From the NCBI GenBank assembly GCA_905221605.1, contig CAJNDS010001213.1, positions 626,879-690,878 on the forward strand: a stretch of DNA of 64,000 bases, read 5' to 3'. How positions within the stretch are numbered: position 1 is the first letter of the stretch; every line of letters starts with the position of its first letter. Position numbers and translations under genes: made by a program. The stretch comes from Symbiodinium natans. Its lineage: Eukaryota; Sar; Dinophyceae; Suessiales; Symbiodiniaceae. Positions 9,033 to 18,484 of the stretch are shown here, piece after piece. The notes beneath the pieces were generated by a model. That model was not told the origin of the DNA, searched no databases, and saw only the letters and a list, made by a program, of their open reading frames with translations.

Positions 9033-11850
9033 GTTCCTTATTAAGGTAATGTAAAGATTATTTGTTGGGGAGGTTTTTAAGCAGACAGTAGCAAGCCCAA
9101 TCGTTATCTAGTTCAGGGTTGCGTATTCGGAGGTTCCTGCTGGAAAGCACACGGTCACTTCCAAAAAAAGATCGTCTGGTTAGGGTGTCGGGTGTCTGGA
9201 TTAATGCTGGGACCCGCCCCCCTTGAGGAGTAGTGTGACCAGGCGCTTCGGAATGGTACATGGCCCTTCTGCCCCACACTGACCCCTGTAAACCCAAAAC
9301 CCTAAACCCTAAACCCTATAAACCCTAAACCCTATAAACCCTAAACCCTAAACCCCAAACCCTAAACCCAAAACCCTATAAACCCTATAAACCCTAAACC
9401 CCAAACCCTACTGTTTAGGGTTGCATGTCAACAGGCGCAGGAAAAGTCGAAGCTTTGCTTTCGCAGACACCGCTACCCGCAGAGAATGAAGGACACCTAC
9501 GTCGGACTACGTGCAAGATGAGAAAGCTCCCTAAAACCTAAACCCTAAACCCTAAACCCTAAACCCTAAACCCTAACCCTAAACCCTAAACCCTTTTGAG
9601 AAGATTTGGGCTCTGCTGCCAGTTGAGTCGCCTAGCTCGGTACCCAGCACATCCAGCTCCCATGAGACGCCCTGCGGCGGGGGTGGAGATTCTCAAAGAG
9701 GGTTGGTTTCGGGTTTCGGGTTTAGGGTTTAGGGTTTAGGGTTTAGGGTTTAGGGTTTAGGGTTAGAACCACGACATCTCAGACGCCCTAAATGCACGTC
9801 TTAGTGGATCCCGAATCCTAAACCCTAAACCCTAAACCCTAAACCCTAATTATTCAACCACGGCTGCTTCAACGACTTCAGCTTCAACTTCAGCTTTCAG
9901 CCCGGCCATGCTCACAAGACTGGAACACCACCACACCCTGAGCTGGCCGTCTCTGCTTCCAACGAAGCCTTGGGGACCACATGACCCCCAAAAGGGTGTA
10001 TGCTTCACATACCTTAGGTAGTATAGGGTATATGACGATAATTTTAGGGTTCACATATCTTTCATAGGACATCTAGTAGTACAGGGTATATATAACCCCA
10101 ACTTTGGGGCACTTGGTCCCCTGAAGAGCCTCCATACGACCTGCACAGCGGGCGTAGCCGCGGAACCTGGGGGCAAGTCGCCATTTCTGCCAGCGTTGGC
10201 AGGGTGTTCAGCTCAGGCAATCCATGTGCCTAACCCCAAACCCTAAACCCTAAACCCAAAAAACCTAATGCTAAACCATAAACCCTAAACCCTAACCCTA
10301 GACCCTAAACCCTAACCCCTGAACCCCCTTGTGTGGTTACTATTAGAAGGGTGGCCCGAATATTGAGGGTGCCCAAAAAGGGGCCCGAATTTGAGTTTGA
10401 GAACTACCCATATGGAGCCACGCAACCTACTTGGGCCTCAGCGGCAAAGTCTGCACCACATAGGTACATGGATCCTTTGGGAGAAGAGAGCCCTGACACC
10501 CGATAAAGGCTTGATGGGCCAGAGGCCCACACAACCCAAAAGCCTAGAGCCCTAAACCTTAGAGAACCTAGACAGCCTTAAAAACCGAACACCATGCATG
10601 CACACAAGCCCTAATCACCCCAAACCCTAAACCCTAAACTCTCAACCCCAAACCCCTAAACTCTGTAAACCCTAAACCCCAAGCCCTAAACCCTAAACTC
10701 TCAACCCCAAACCCCTAAACTCTGTAAACCCTAAACCCCAGACTCTGAGAGATTCTGCAGATGGGAGGCCATTTCTGGTCGCAGCCTCGTACAGGGAGCT
10801 CCTGGAGCGCGGCCCTCCAATTCTTAGATTAAAGGGGTTTAGGGTTTAGGGTTTAGGGTTTAGGGTTTAAGGTCTAGGGTTTGGGGTTTAGGGTTTGGAG
10901 TTTAGGGTTTCGGGTTTAGGGGGTTTAGGGGGTTTAGGGTTTAGGGGGTTTGGGGTTTACAGGGTTTAGGGTCTAGGGGGTCAGGGGGAAAATATGTAGA
11001 GTTGAGGGTTTCGGATTAAAAGGTTTGGGGCAGCTAAGCCGCCTAAACCCGCAAAAAGACGGCAGCTAAGTTTGGGCGCCTGGCCTTGCAAACTCGACAC
11101 GAACTCGATCGGTTCCAAGATAGGTATCCGAACCTCGCCTTGTAAACCTTATAAACCCGACAACACCTGAACCCTACACTCGTAGCCCTCTCCAAACCCG
11201 ACAGGGCAGCTTAGGGTTTCGGGTAAGTTTAGGATAGGGTTTAGGGTTTAGGGTTCAGGGTTCAGGGCTTAGGGCTTGGAGTTTGGGGGTCTAAGGGCGC
11301 TCCGCCATGTACTTTGCCGCACTGCCCGCTGAGCGGACCGTGCGCGTGGCTGCGGTTGCACACTCCATGCCGACGAGCTTCTTGTCCTGTCGGGTCGGGC
11401 CTAAGCACCCCTACTTAAACTTGGTTTAGGGGTTAGGGGGTTCGGGGTTCGGGGGTTTAGGGTTTAGGGTTTAGGGTTTGAAGCCCTAAAGCCTAAACCC
11501 GGAACCCGAACCCCTACCCAACAAAAAGGGGCGACTACACCTAGTTTCTGAGTACCCTGGCTCTAAAAACCGTCAACCTTTCAATTATGGTAGGATTCTA
11601 TATGGCCCAAAAGGTTAAAGGTTCCCTTCTCAGCTACTAAGTACAAAGTAAGGGCGCAGGTAAACCCTACCCTTGTCACCCCAAACCCCAAACCCCAAAC
11701 CCCAAACCCCAAACCCCAAACCCTAAACCCTCACGTCCGGGGCCGGGCCTGACAAACCTTGAGGTCGCTTTCAATGGAGGCAGCGATGGTGCCGGCGTCC
11801 TCCGCATGTTGAAGAAGTGAAAATTGCTTTGAATTGATATGGGGATTGCC

Positions 11851-11926
11851 TAAAATAGGGGTACCTCAATGGGGTCCTTATTATAAGCAGATCCAACTAT
11901 TTGGGGGACTGTATTTGGGGGTCTCC
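11851..11926. repeat. Dispersed ~75-bp repeat (further copies at 17535-17595 and 17604-17670)
   Basis: The three copies share the order GGGGTACC, TTGGGGTCC, TATAA, an A-rich GATCC-like piece, and TTGGGGGTCT. The two copies near 17.6 kb lie in tandem. All are in the same orientation and beside telomere-like arrays. The block is short, non-coding and of unknown type. Confidence 0.5.
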
Positions 11927-11949
11927 TACTTTCGTGAACCCCCCAAGTT

Positions 11950-13270
11950 GCTTTGAAGGTATATCAACTTTTGGTGATATAACAAACTTTAACCGGTCAG
12001 ATCACTACATGATTAAACCTCTACAAAATGCTAAGATGCCAGCCTGTCATTTAGCATTCTTACTCGCAAAAGAAGCAATTGAGAATGGCTAAGAATTAGA
12101 TTTAGCACATTAACGCCGTTGGATTTTGGTTGGTGGCAGCGTTCTTTCTACAACCGCAAAAACAAGTCAGCTGCCTTACCGTCTCCTTTAATTTAATGTG
12201 CCATTTCTTTCACCAGAAAGTTTTCAAACGGTGGACGAAATATGGCGAATCCAGACGAGAAAACGAAGAGTCCATAGACAGACAACCAACAGATCCAACC
12301 GAATGTACTTTTGAGGATGATGGGTCAACAGTGAGTGGTGATGCTGCGTTAATTCTACGTGACAGCAAAAAGGGTGCAAGTTAGCCAGACTTTCAAATCC
12401 ATAAACTTCCACGAATTTCAGCTCGGTAATGTGTTGCATGTCCGGTGCAATTTAATCAAGTTTTGAACAGGTTTAGCCAACCATTGTATCACTAAGAGGG
12501 TCAGGATAAACTCACTTCATATTCAGGTGGCAGTGGGGGGGGGGTCAAGTTCAACAAAGCATCCGGTTATTTCGGCTTTACTTCATCTCCTCATATATGT
12601 TTCATGTTGTCTGCTTTCTCACCAAACTTGAAATCAGTTCGTACACGTCGCGCCGCAAACTGTGCATTATTTTTAGAAATCAATCTCAAAAACTAGCATC
12701 CAGCTTAATTGTGGAATTGCAGTAGAATTAGTAAATCCAGGCTCAAAACATGCATTTTCGAAACGATCTTACCTGAAAGAAATAGCCAAACTCTTCTACA
12801 AGTTTGCCAATGTTTTCAGTTATGTTGGTAATTATCATCTGGGTATTACAAGCATTATGCATTGTAATGGCGACCTCTGATATTAAGTGTAGAGACCAAC
12901 AAATCAAAGTTGATATGCTGTGGTTTATTCAAGCTGCAATGTATCCAACCTTACTAAATGTGCTTTATTTGGCTGCAAATCCAACAACATGAGTATATTG
13001 ATTATTGGTATATTATCGTGAAGAATTATTCACTCATCTTCAACAGACATATATATATATATATGTGTGTGTGTGTTCACATATATATATAGGTTTAGAA
13101 GTTTAGGTATAGTATTAAACGTGGAGACTTGCAGATCCACCATATGGGATCATTATTCATATCGCATTGAAACTGCTTGTGATTTCTGGGCCGATGCGTT
13201 AACGTATTGTAAGAGTGAATGTCCCTTCTCCTTTCATGTAAACATGCGGGCTGTTCTCTAATTGATGGTG
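11950..13270. other. AT-rich island with conflicting exon signals
   Basis: A 1.3-kb block with no telomere-like repeats and clearly lower GC than its surroundings. On the minus strand, 12876-12773 (ending in TTTCAG/GTAAGA) and 12659-12623 (GTGAGA donor) would continue the phase of the exon ending at 13329. On the plus strand, an acceptor TTTCACCAG at about 12219 opens a charged frame to a stop at 12384 (ending RDSKKGAS), and another frame ends at 12092 (LLAKEAIENG). Both strands cannot be right everywhere. It may be an insertion carrying its own gene fragments. A (TA)n(TG)n microsatellite lies at 13049-13091. Confidence 0.35.
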
Positions 13271-13328
13271 CCTTTTGGGGGGTCCCCATTTTTACCACGG
13301 AGTCCCTGTCTCCAGGGTACGTAATTAC

Positions 13329-14454
13329 CTGTACAGACTTTTGCCATGAGATGCCAAGCCGAAGCCACCTTCTATGCCAGGGTTTAGGTTCCAAAGGAGT
13401 CGGGGCTTTCTTGACTTGTTTTGAGGATTGGGGATTGAGGCTCACGTCCGTGATCTTGAACAATGGGGGGGCATCATGTGACAAGGACTTCGGGTTCCCA
13501 AACCATAAACCTCAAATCCCTGTCCTTGATGATTGTCAAGATCGTCCGAGCGCAGAAGGCGGATCTCTTGCCAGCCTCCCCCCACTTCTGTGGGAGGCCA
13601 CCCGGCAAGGAACGGTCCTGAAAGTCCCCAAAACCCTAAACCCTAAACCCTAAACCCTAAACCCTAAACCCTAAACCCTAAACCCTAAACCCGAGTCTCC
13701 TGAGGAAGGTATAGGGCTTGAGGTTTTCAAGGCTTCCGGGGCTTGGTGTTGAGAGCTTATTCGAATCCCTATTAAGGACTGTTAGTATAAAGGGGAACGT
13801 CCCAACTGGGTTTAGGGTTTAGGGTTTAGGGCTTAGGGTTTAGGGTTTAGGGTTTAGGGTTTAGGGTTTAGGGTTTAGGGTTTAGGGTTTAGGGTCCTGA
13901 TCCGGGAAGATGTGCAGCTGCAGCTCGCGCATGGCCGGATGCTTGAGCCTTGGCTGTAGCAGCTGGGATTGACTGGCTGGCTCGTAGCAGGGAATGAGGG
14001 AATTAGGGCCCTACATATACCCTTTAAGGGAGTCTACCCTACTATGAGGGGCTACTCTAGGTTTTTAGTAGGGTTTACCAGATCTTGTAAGGGTCTAGGG
14101 GTCTGTAGCCTTTTCATGAATCAAAGCAACCTGGGGGGGGGTATTAAAAGAATCTGCCCGTGGCGTGGGAAGCAAGACGATGCCCTACACCTCAATAAAC
14201 CCTAATAAGCCCTTACAAACCCTGGAAAACCCATATAAACCCTTGCAAGCCCCCAGAAGCCCGTATATGCCCTTACAAACCCTAGTCAACCCATGAAAAC
14301 TCTTAAGCCCCAATATGCCCTAGAAAAAAGCGCTTGCAGGCCCTAGCAAACCCTTATAAACTCCTATGCGCCCCCAATAATCAGCCCTTCCCAAAGCCCC
14401 GACCTTAACTCCTTGCAGCGACCACGTGCGATCCCCTTCCTTGAGTCTTAGCAC
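13329..14454 (-). CDS. Further minus-strand exons (six candidates) in the same reading phase
   Basis: Candidates are 14454-14404 (VLRLKEGDRTWSLQGVK, donor AAG/GTCGGG), 13953-13897 (PRLKHPAMRELQLHIFPDQ, apparent GA donor), 13699-13691 (nine-base microexon, weak), 13617-13519 (33 residues, pyrimidine-rich acceptor, apparent GA donor), 13487-13446 (SLSHDAPPLFKITD, donor GTGAGC) and 13371-13329 (KVASAWHLMAKVCT, donor ACAG/GTAATT). All continue the phase of the preceding exons. The composition is protein-like, with mixed charged and hydrophobic residues. No family is recognised. The two GA donors would be non-canonical; I recall GA and GC 5' sites being reported for dinoflagellate introns. Confidence 0.45.
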
Positions 14455-14662
14455 CTGACCTCGCCCGATAGCCCTTAACTACTGAGGGTTTCATGGGGTA
14501 GGGTTAGATGTGGGGGAACTATGGCTATAACCGTAATTAAGGTATATACTTCTAACCCTCCTCATCCTTAAAGTGGGGAGTAGTCTTAATCTGTGAAAGA
14601 CGAGTTTTGCGCAGCTATTCGGGTCGAGGACTGCTGGGAGGAGCCTAAAGTCTAAAGCCTAC

Positions 14663-16436
14663 CCCGAATTTCCGGGATGAGCTTGTCGATTTTCTTGTTC
14701 GGGGGGTTTTGGAGCTATAGGGTTTAGGGTTTTAGGGTTTAGGTTTGGGGTTAGGGTTTAGGAGTTGGCGTTTGCGATTGGGTTGCCGGTGGGGGGGGGG
14801 GGGGGGGGGGTTAATAGAGGAGCTACCGACTTTGGAGAAGACCCTGGAAAAAGTAAATACATTTTAGGTATAAGTAGCTATACTAGGAACGCAGAGCCAA
14901 TCAAAGTATGAAAGTACAGTATTCCAAAACCCTGGGGGTGGGGAGGGGGGGGGGGTGACCCGTTGAAAGATGGATCGCGAGTTGGGGAGACTTCCTTACT
15001 TGCATTACAAACCCGAGAACGTTTAAGCCCCTAAACCCAAAACATAAACCCTGAACCCTAAACCCTTAAATCCTAAACCTCTAAACCCTGTTGTCGCGTG
15101 GCCGAGCCGACGCTGCAGACAGGTGGCCAAAGGAAGGCCAAGGCTAGGTTCAGGCTTTATCAACCCTAACCCTAAACCCCAAAACCCCACAACCCCAAAA
15201 CCCTAAACCCCCAAACCGCTAAACCCCAAACCCTAAACCCCCAAATCCCCAAATCCCCAAGCCCCTAGACCCTAATGAAGGACATCCCCTCGGAGTCTTT
15301 GGGTCTCTCTGGAGCTGGAGAGGGACTTTCGCGTAGGATGCCCGCGGTTGATGACGCCCTCCATGAGCCCATGTCCTGAACCACAAATGGAGCCCTAAAC
15401 CCTAAACCCTAAACCTAAACCCAAAACCCAAAACCAAAACCCCAAAACCCAAAACCCAAAACCCTAGCCCTACACCCTACACCCTACACCCTAAACCCTA
15501 AACCCTAAACCCTAAACCCTATAACGTAGACACCCTCAACTAAACCCTGCAGCATCCCTGATTTCGGGTTGCTGCTGCGATCCTTCTCTGAAAGAGGCTG
15601 GGGGGGGGGCATCTGTGACAGCGGAAGCTGAAGGGAAGGCATGATCACATCATCGAAGCCCGAAGAAAGAGAACGTAACTTAGAGAACAGCCCATGCAGC
15701 TTAAACCCTAAACCCTAAACCCTAAAGCCTAAACCTACGTGTTCAGGGTGTTTGGGCTTGAGGTGCTGAGGTCCTGAGATGAGAAGAGGTCGCCAGCTCA
15801 CCCGGTCCAGGTAGCCTCGGACAGGACAGACATGCTGAGCAAGGGTTCTCATCTTAAGGCAGCATACGTTCAGGCAGCATACCATCCCTAAACCCTCAAC
15901 CCTCAACCCTAAACCCTCAACCCTAAACCCTAAACCCCTCACCCGCGCCTCCTTGCAGCAGGAAGCGCGTCTTCGGATGCAGATCCAAATGTCGCGCGGG
16001 GATGCGAGCAGACAGAGCGGACCTTGGGTTTAGGGTTTAGGGTTTAGGGTTCAGTGGTGCAGGGTTTAGGCTTAGGGTTTAGGGTTTAGGGTTTAGGGGT
16101 TTAGGGGTTTAGGGGTTTAGGGGCTTAGGGTATAGGGGTATAGGGTGTAGGGCTATCAAGAAGAAGAGCAGGTCAACTATAGGCTTGGGTCTGGTTATAA
16201 CCTTCTTTTTTTTGAGGGGGGGGGGGGGGGGGGTGTATTTACAACCCTCCTTGTCATGGCCCCATGAATTTTCAGGTAGAGCTTCATGACTTGAGGGCTT
16301 TTGGGGTTCTTCGTGCCTTGGGTTAGGGCTTCGCTGTATATTACCTTGTGGCGTCGGGCTTGGTTTTTGCATGGCCTTGGAATCCTCTGGAAGACTGCTC
16401 CTCGTATCCCTTGACTTTGGGACCCTAAATTCGCAC
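14663..16436 (-). CDS. Downstream exons of the LamG-domain gene (eight candidate exons)
   Basis: Continuing in phase from 16492, the candidates are 16436-16345, 16022-15943, 15834-15802, 15587-15546, 15375-15271, 15143-15087, 14843-14827 and 14714-14663. Borders are AG and GT; donors include GTGAGG, GTGAGC, GTAATA and GTTTAG. The 105-base exon 15375-15271 is open throughout and encodes a Ser/Pro-rich segment including SPSPAPERPKDSEG. The 17-base exon 14843-14827 follows a strong pyrimidine tract ending TTTTTCCAG. No domain is recognised, and individual exons could be wrong because short segments are often open by chance. Support comes from constant strand, splice borders and phase. Several introns consist almost wholly of telomere-like repeats. 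Confidence 0.45.
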
Positions 16437-16491
16437 CTGCAGCTTTTACCCTTTACCCTTTACCCTTTACCCTAAACCCTAAATCCTAAAC

Positions 16492-17726
16492 CCTCTAGAT
16501 CGTGTCTGGAGTAGGGCAAAGTGCGGTCTGTACAATGCGGAGCCGGTCAGCCGCATGTTGGAGACCAAGGAAGAAAGGCCGGAGTCCGCTTCGTTGGTCG
16601 CTGCACCTGAGGCCCAACACGCCTATACACCCTAGATGACTTTATGAATACTAGGGTTTTGGGGGTTTAGGATTTAGGGTTTAGGGTTTAGGGTTTAGGG
16701 TTTTTTTTATATACCCCCCCCCCCCCCCAAAAAAAAAAAAAAAAAAAAGCCCATACTTGAGAACCCTTTGAGAAGGCAAGGGACCATATTAAGGGACCAT
16801 AGAACTTGCCTTAGAGAGCCCAAGACGGCTAGACCCTGGGAATCCTGGAGTTTTGGGGCGAAGGGTTTAGGGTTTAAGGTTTAGGGTTTGCAGTGGCATT
16901 TTTCAACGCGAAACCCCGGACCAAGATTTAGAGTATCCCCCGTGTTCTTCGGGCTTCCATGGGAGTTGAGCACCCCCTAAACCCTACAGACTAAAGAGCC
17001 TAAACCCTAAGCCCCTAACCCTAAACCCTAAACCCTAAACCCGAAACCCGAAACCCCCAAACACCTACCGAGGGGCGGCCAATCTTCACCGTGGTCTGCG
17101 GCTCTAGGTCGTCCAGTTCGTTTGGCCCCGACACGTCGCAGACTTTGGTGCCATTCCTGACGTTCACAAACAACTTGGGGATCAGGGGTTCAGGGTTTAG
17201 GGTTTAGGTTTAGGGTTGAGGGTTTAGGGTTGAGGGTTTAGGGTTTAGGGTGTAGGGTTAGTATTAGCACTGCCATTTGAAAGGTGAGCTGAAAGCCTCG
17301 ACGGCATGGGCAGGCTCTGAGAGAGCCCTAAACCCTAAACCCTAAACCCTCAACCCTAAACCCTAAACCCTAAACCCTACACCCTAAACCAGGGCACCCG
17401 AGGCTCAGAAAGAAGTCCAGGAAGGACCCCCGACGCTGGCACGCGACGTGCACCCACTGCTTCAAGGGCACCTGAGCTTTGGGGGTTTAGGGTTCAGGGT
17501 TCAGGGTTTAAGGTTTAGGGTTTAGCGGTTTCGGAAAATAAGGGGTACCATATTGGGGTCCTTGATATAAGGAAATCCTACTAGTTGGGGGTCTATATTT
17601 TCCGAAATTAGGGGGGTACCCTCTTGGGGTCCCTATTATAAAAGGGGATCCTACTATCTTGGGGGTCTTTTTTGGGGGTCCCCTGTTATCGTAAACCCTG
17701 CCCCGCAGCCATAGGATGGGACACCC
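16492..17726 (-). CDS. LamG/concanavalin-like domain, six exons with telomere-repeat introns
   Basis: Proposed exons, 5' to 3' on the minus strand: 17726-17697, 17471-17390, 17316-17271, 17156-17069, 16976-16922 and 16606-16492. Each follows AG and precedes GT, and reading phases agree across every junction. The joined reading contains, in order, QWVHVAC, a short NGT segment (the codons around its Gln span an intron), VKIGRPS, and LVSNMRLTGSALYRPHF. These are the hallmark segments of LamG-like jelly-roll domains, where W-HVA, the NG hairpin, IG and the ISNVR-GTALY strand occur in this order. Introns are largely TTTAGGG or CCCTAAA arrays. The 16976-16922 exon is the least certain. The 5' end of the gene is not seen; the retroelement at 17866 may interrupt it. 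The substrate is unknown. Confidence 0.65.
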
Positions 17727-17865
17727 CTGTGATCTCTACAGGTTCCACAGCTTTCGGAAACCCTAAACCCTGCTAGGATACTTTAGGCCCAATTACAGCT
17801 GCATTTATCACCCAATTAAGTCCCTATTAGTGTACTTAAGGGGCGCATAGGGGTGATAGCTGCAC

Positions 17866-18376
17866 TCCTCTACACCAAACCTACTCTCCGGAACCCCGTA
17901 TGCACAACACAAGGGAGGGGCGCGCCAACCTTTTGCAGGAAATGCCGGGCAACAGTCAAGAGCCAACTGGCCCATCTAAGCCGCAGGAAATGCCGGGCAA
18001 CAGTCAAGAGCCAACTGGCCCATCTAAGCCCCGGCCCCACTACCCAGCTGCTCAGCAACCAGGGTGGGTGGGCGGGAAAACGCAAGGCAAACTCTGCAGA
18101 CAAGACTGCAGTGTGACCAAACCGACAGTGCACAGGCTCAGCTGTTCAACTCAACTCGAGCACGCACACATACAATGTACACTGTATGGAGGAGTAGGTG
18201 TGGAGAGAGGGCCGGTGTTCTGCCAAACCCAACCGAACCGGGAACACCAACACCTCTACACCAAACCTACTCTCCGGAACCCCGTATGCACAACACAAGG
18301 GAGGGGCGCGCCAACCTTTTGCAGGAAATGCCGGGCAACAGTCAAGAGTCAAGAGCCAACTGGCCCATCTAAGCCC
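17866..18376. repeat. Direct repeats downstream of the reverse transcriptase gene
   Basis: A segment of about 115 bp at 17867-17982 recurs at 18252-18375, beginning CCTCTACACCAAACC. In the first copy a 48-bp subunit (17935-17982) is immediately duplicated at 17983-18030. The second copy has an 8-bp TCAAGAGT expansion. The repeats lie 3' of the RT stop codon and probably belong to the 3' terminal region of the retroelement; telomere-like repeats resume just beyond. Confidence 0.7.
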
Positions 18377-18484
18377 CAAAGAACTGCCGGTTGGCTCTGC
18401 CCAGGCGCGCCCTATACCCCCAACAATCTGCGCGACTGCACAGCGCTACGCAGTACACTCGAAACAACGTGCCGAATTGAGGCA

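Larger units (their letters stand above)
3901..11799 (-). other. Scattered minus-strand exon-like segments between telomere-like arrays
   Basis: Segments bordered by AG and GT with protein-like translations: 11799-11758 (DAGTIAASIESDLK), 10801-10737 (starts ELPVRGCDQKWPP), 10450-10431 (FAAEAQ, donor GTAGGT), 10211-10167 (LNTLPTLAEMATCPQ), 9671-9644 (GVSWELDVL), 7912-7859 (RCAGEVAASAGYALLGE), 6239-6166 (includes ETWREIEHQGITYQDPEH), 5231-5194 (NVLLSMAAFAGI, donor GTGAGG), 4447-4363 (includes CCKYIKSDYAPWRQ) and 3950-3901 (SLQEQERQKVWAENHK). All are on the same strand as the LamG gene. I could not chain them in phase, and cannot say whether they form one gene or several. A frame at 9960-9850 ends in a stop after an acidic segment and could be a terminal exon. 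Confidence 0.4.
3699..17865. repeat. Tract dense in TTTAGGG/CCCTAAA telomere-like arrays
   Basis: Dozens of short arrays in both orientations. Examples are TTTAGGG at 5785-5828, 8169-8273 (about 11 uninterrupted units), 9718-9760, 13805-13892 and 16027-16050, and CCCTAAA at 5930-5992, 9540-9595, 13628-13690 and 15480-15522. Variant units such as CCCCAAA, CCCTACA and CCCTCAA are common. Arrays are separated by roughly 50-300 bp of GC-richer unique sequence. Because orientation alternates and arrays are internal, this is not a chromosome end. The unique segments read as short minus-strand exons (see the CDS entries), so most arrays are interpreted as intron sequence. Confidence 0.85.

Noticed and set aside
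11281-11400. Exon-like segment in both strands (minus DKKLVGMECATAATRT; plus AMYFAALPAERTVRVAA)
   Set aside because: Both strands are equally open and protein-like, so strand and reading frame cannot be decided from sequence alone; not listed as an exon.
15715-15942. Repetitive GLGFRVEGLG-type peptides from telomere-like arrays
   Set aside because: Translation of TTTAGGG repeats; the true coding signal in this stretch is the short exon 15834-15802 in another context.
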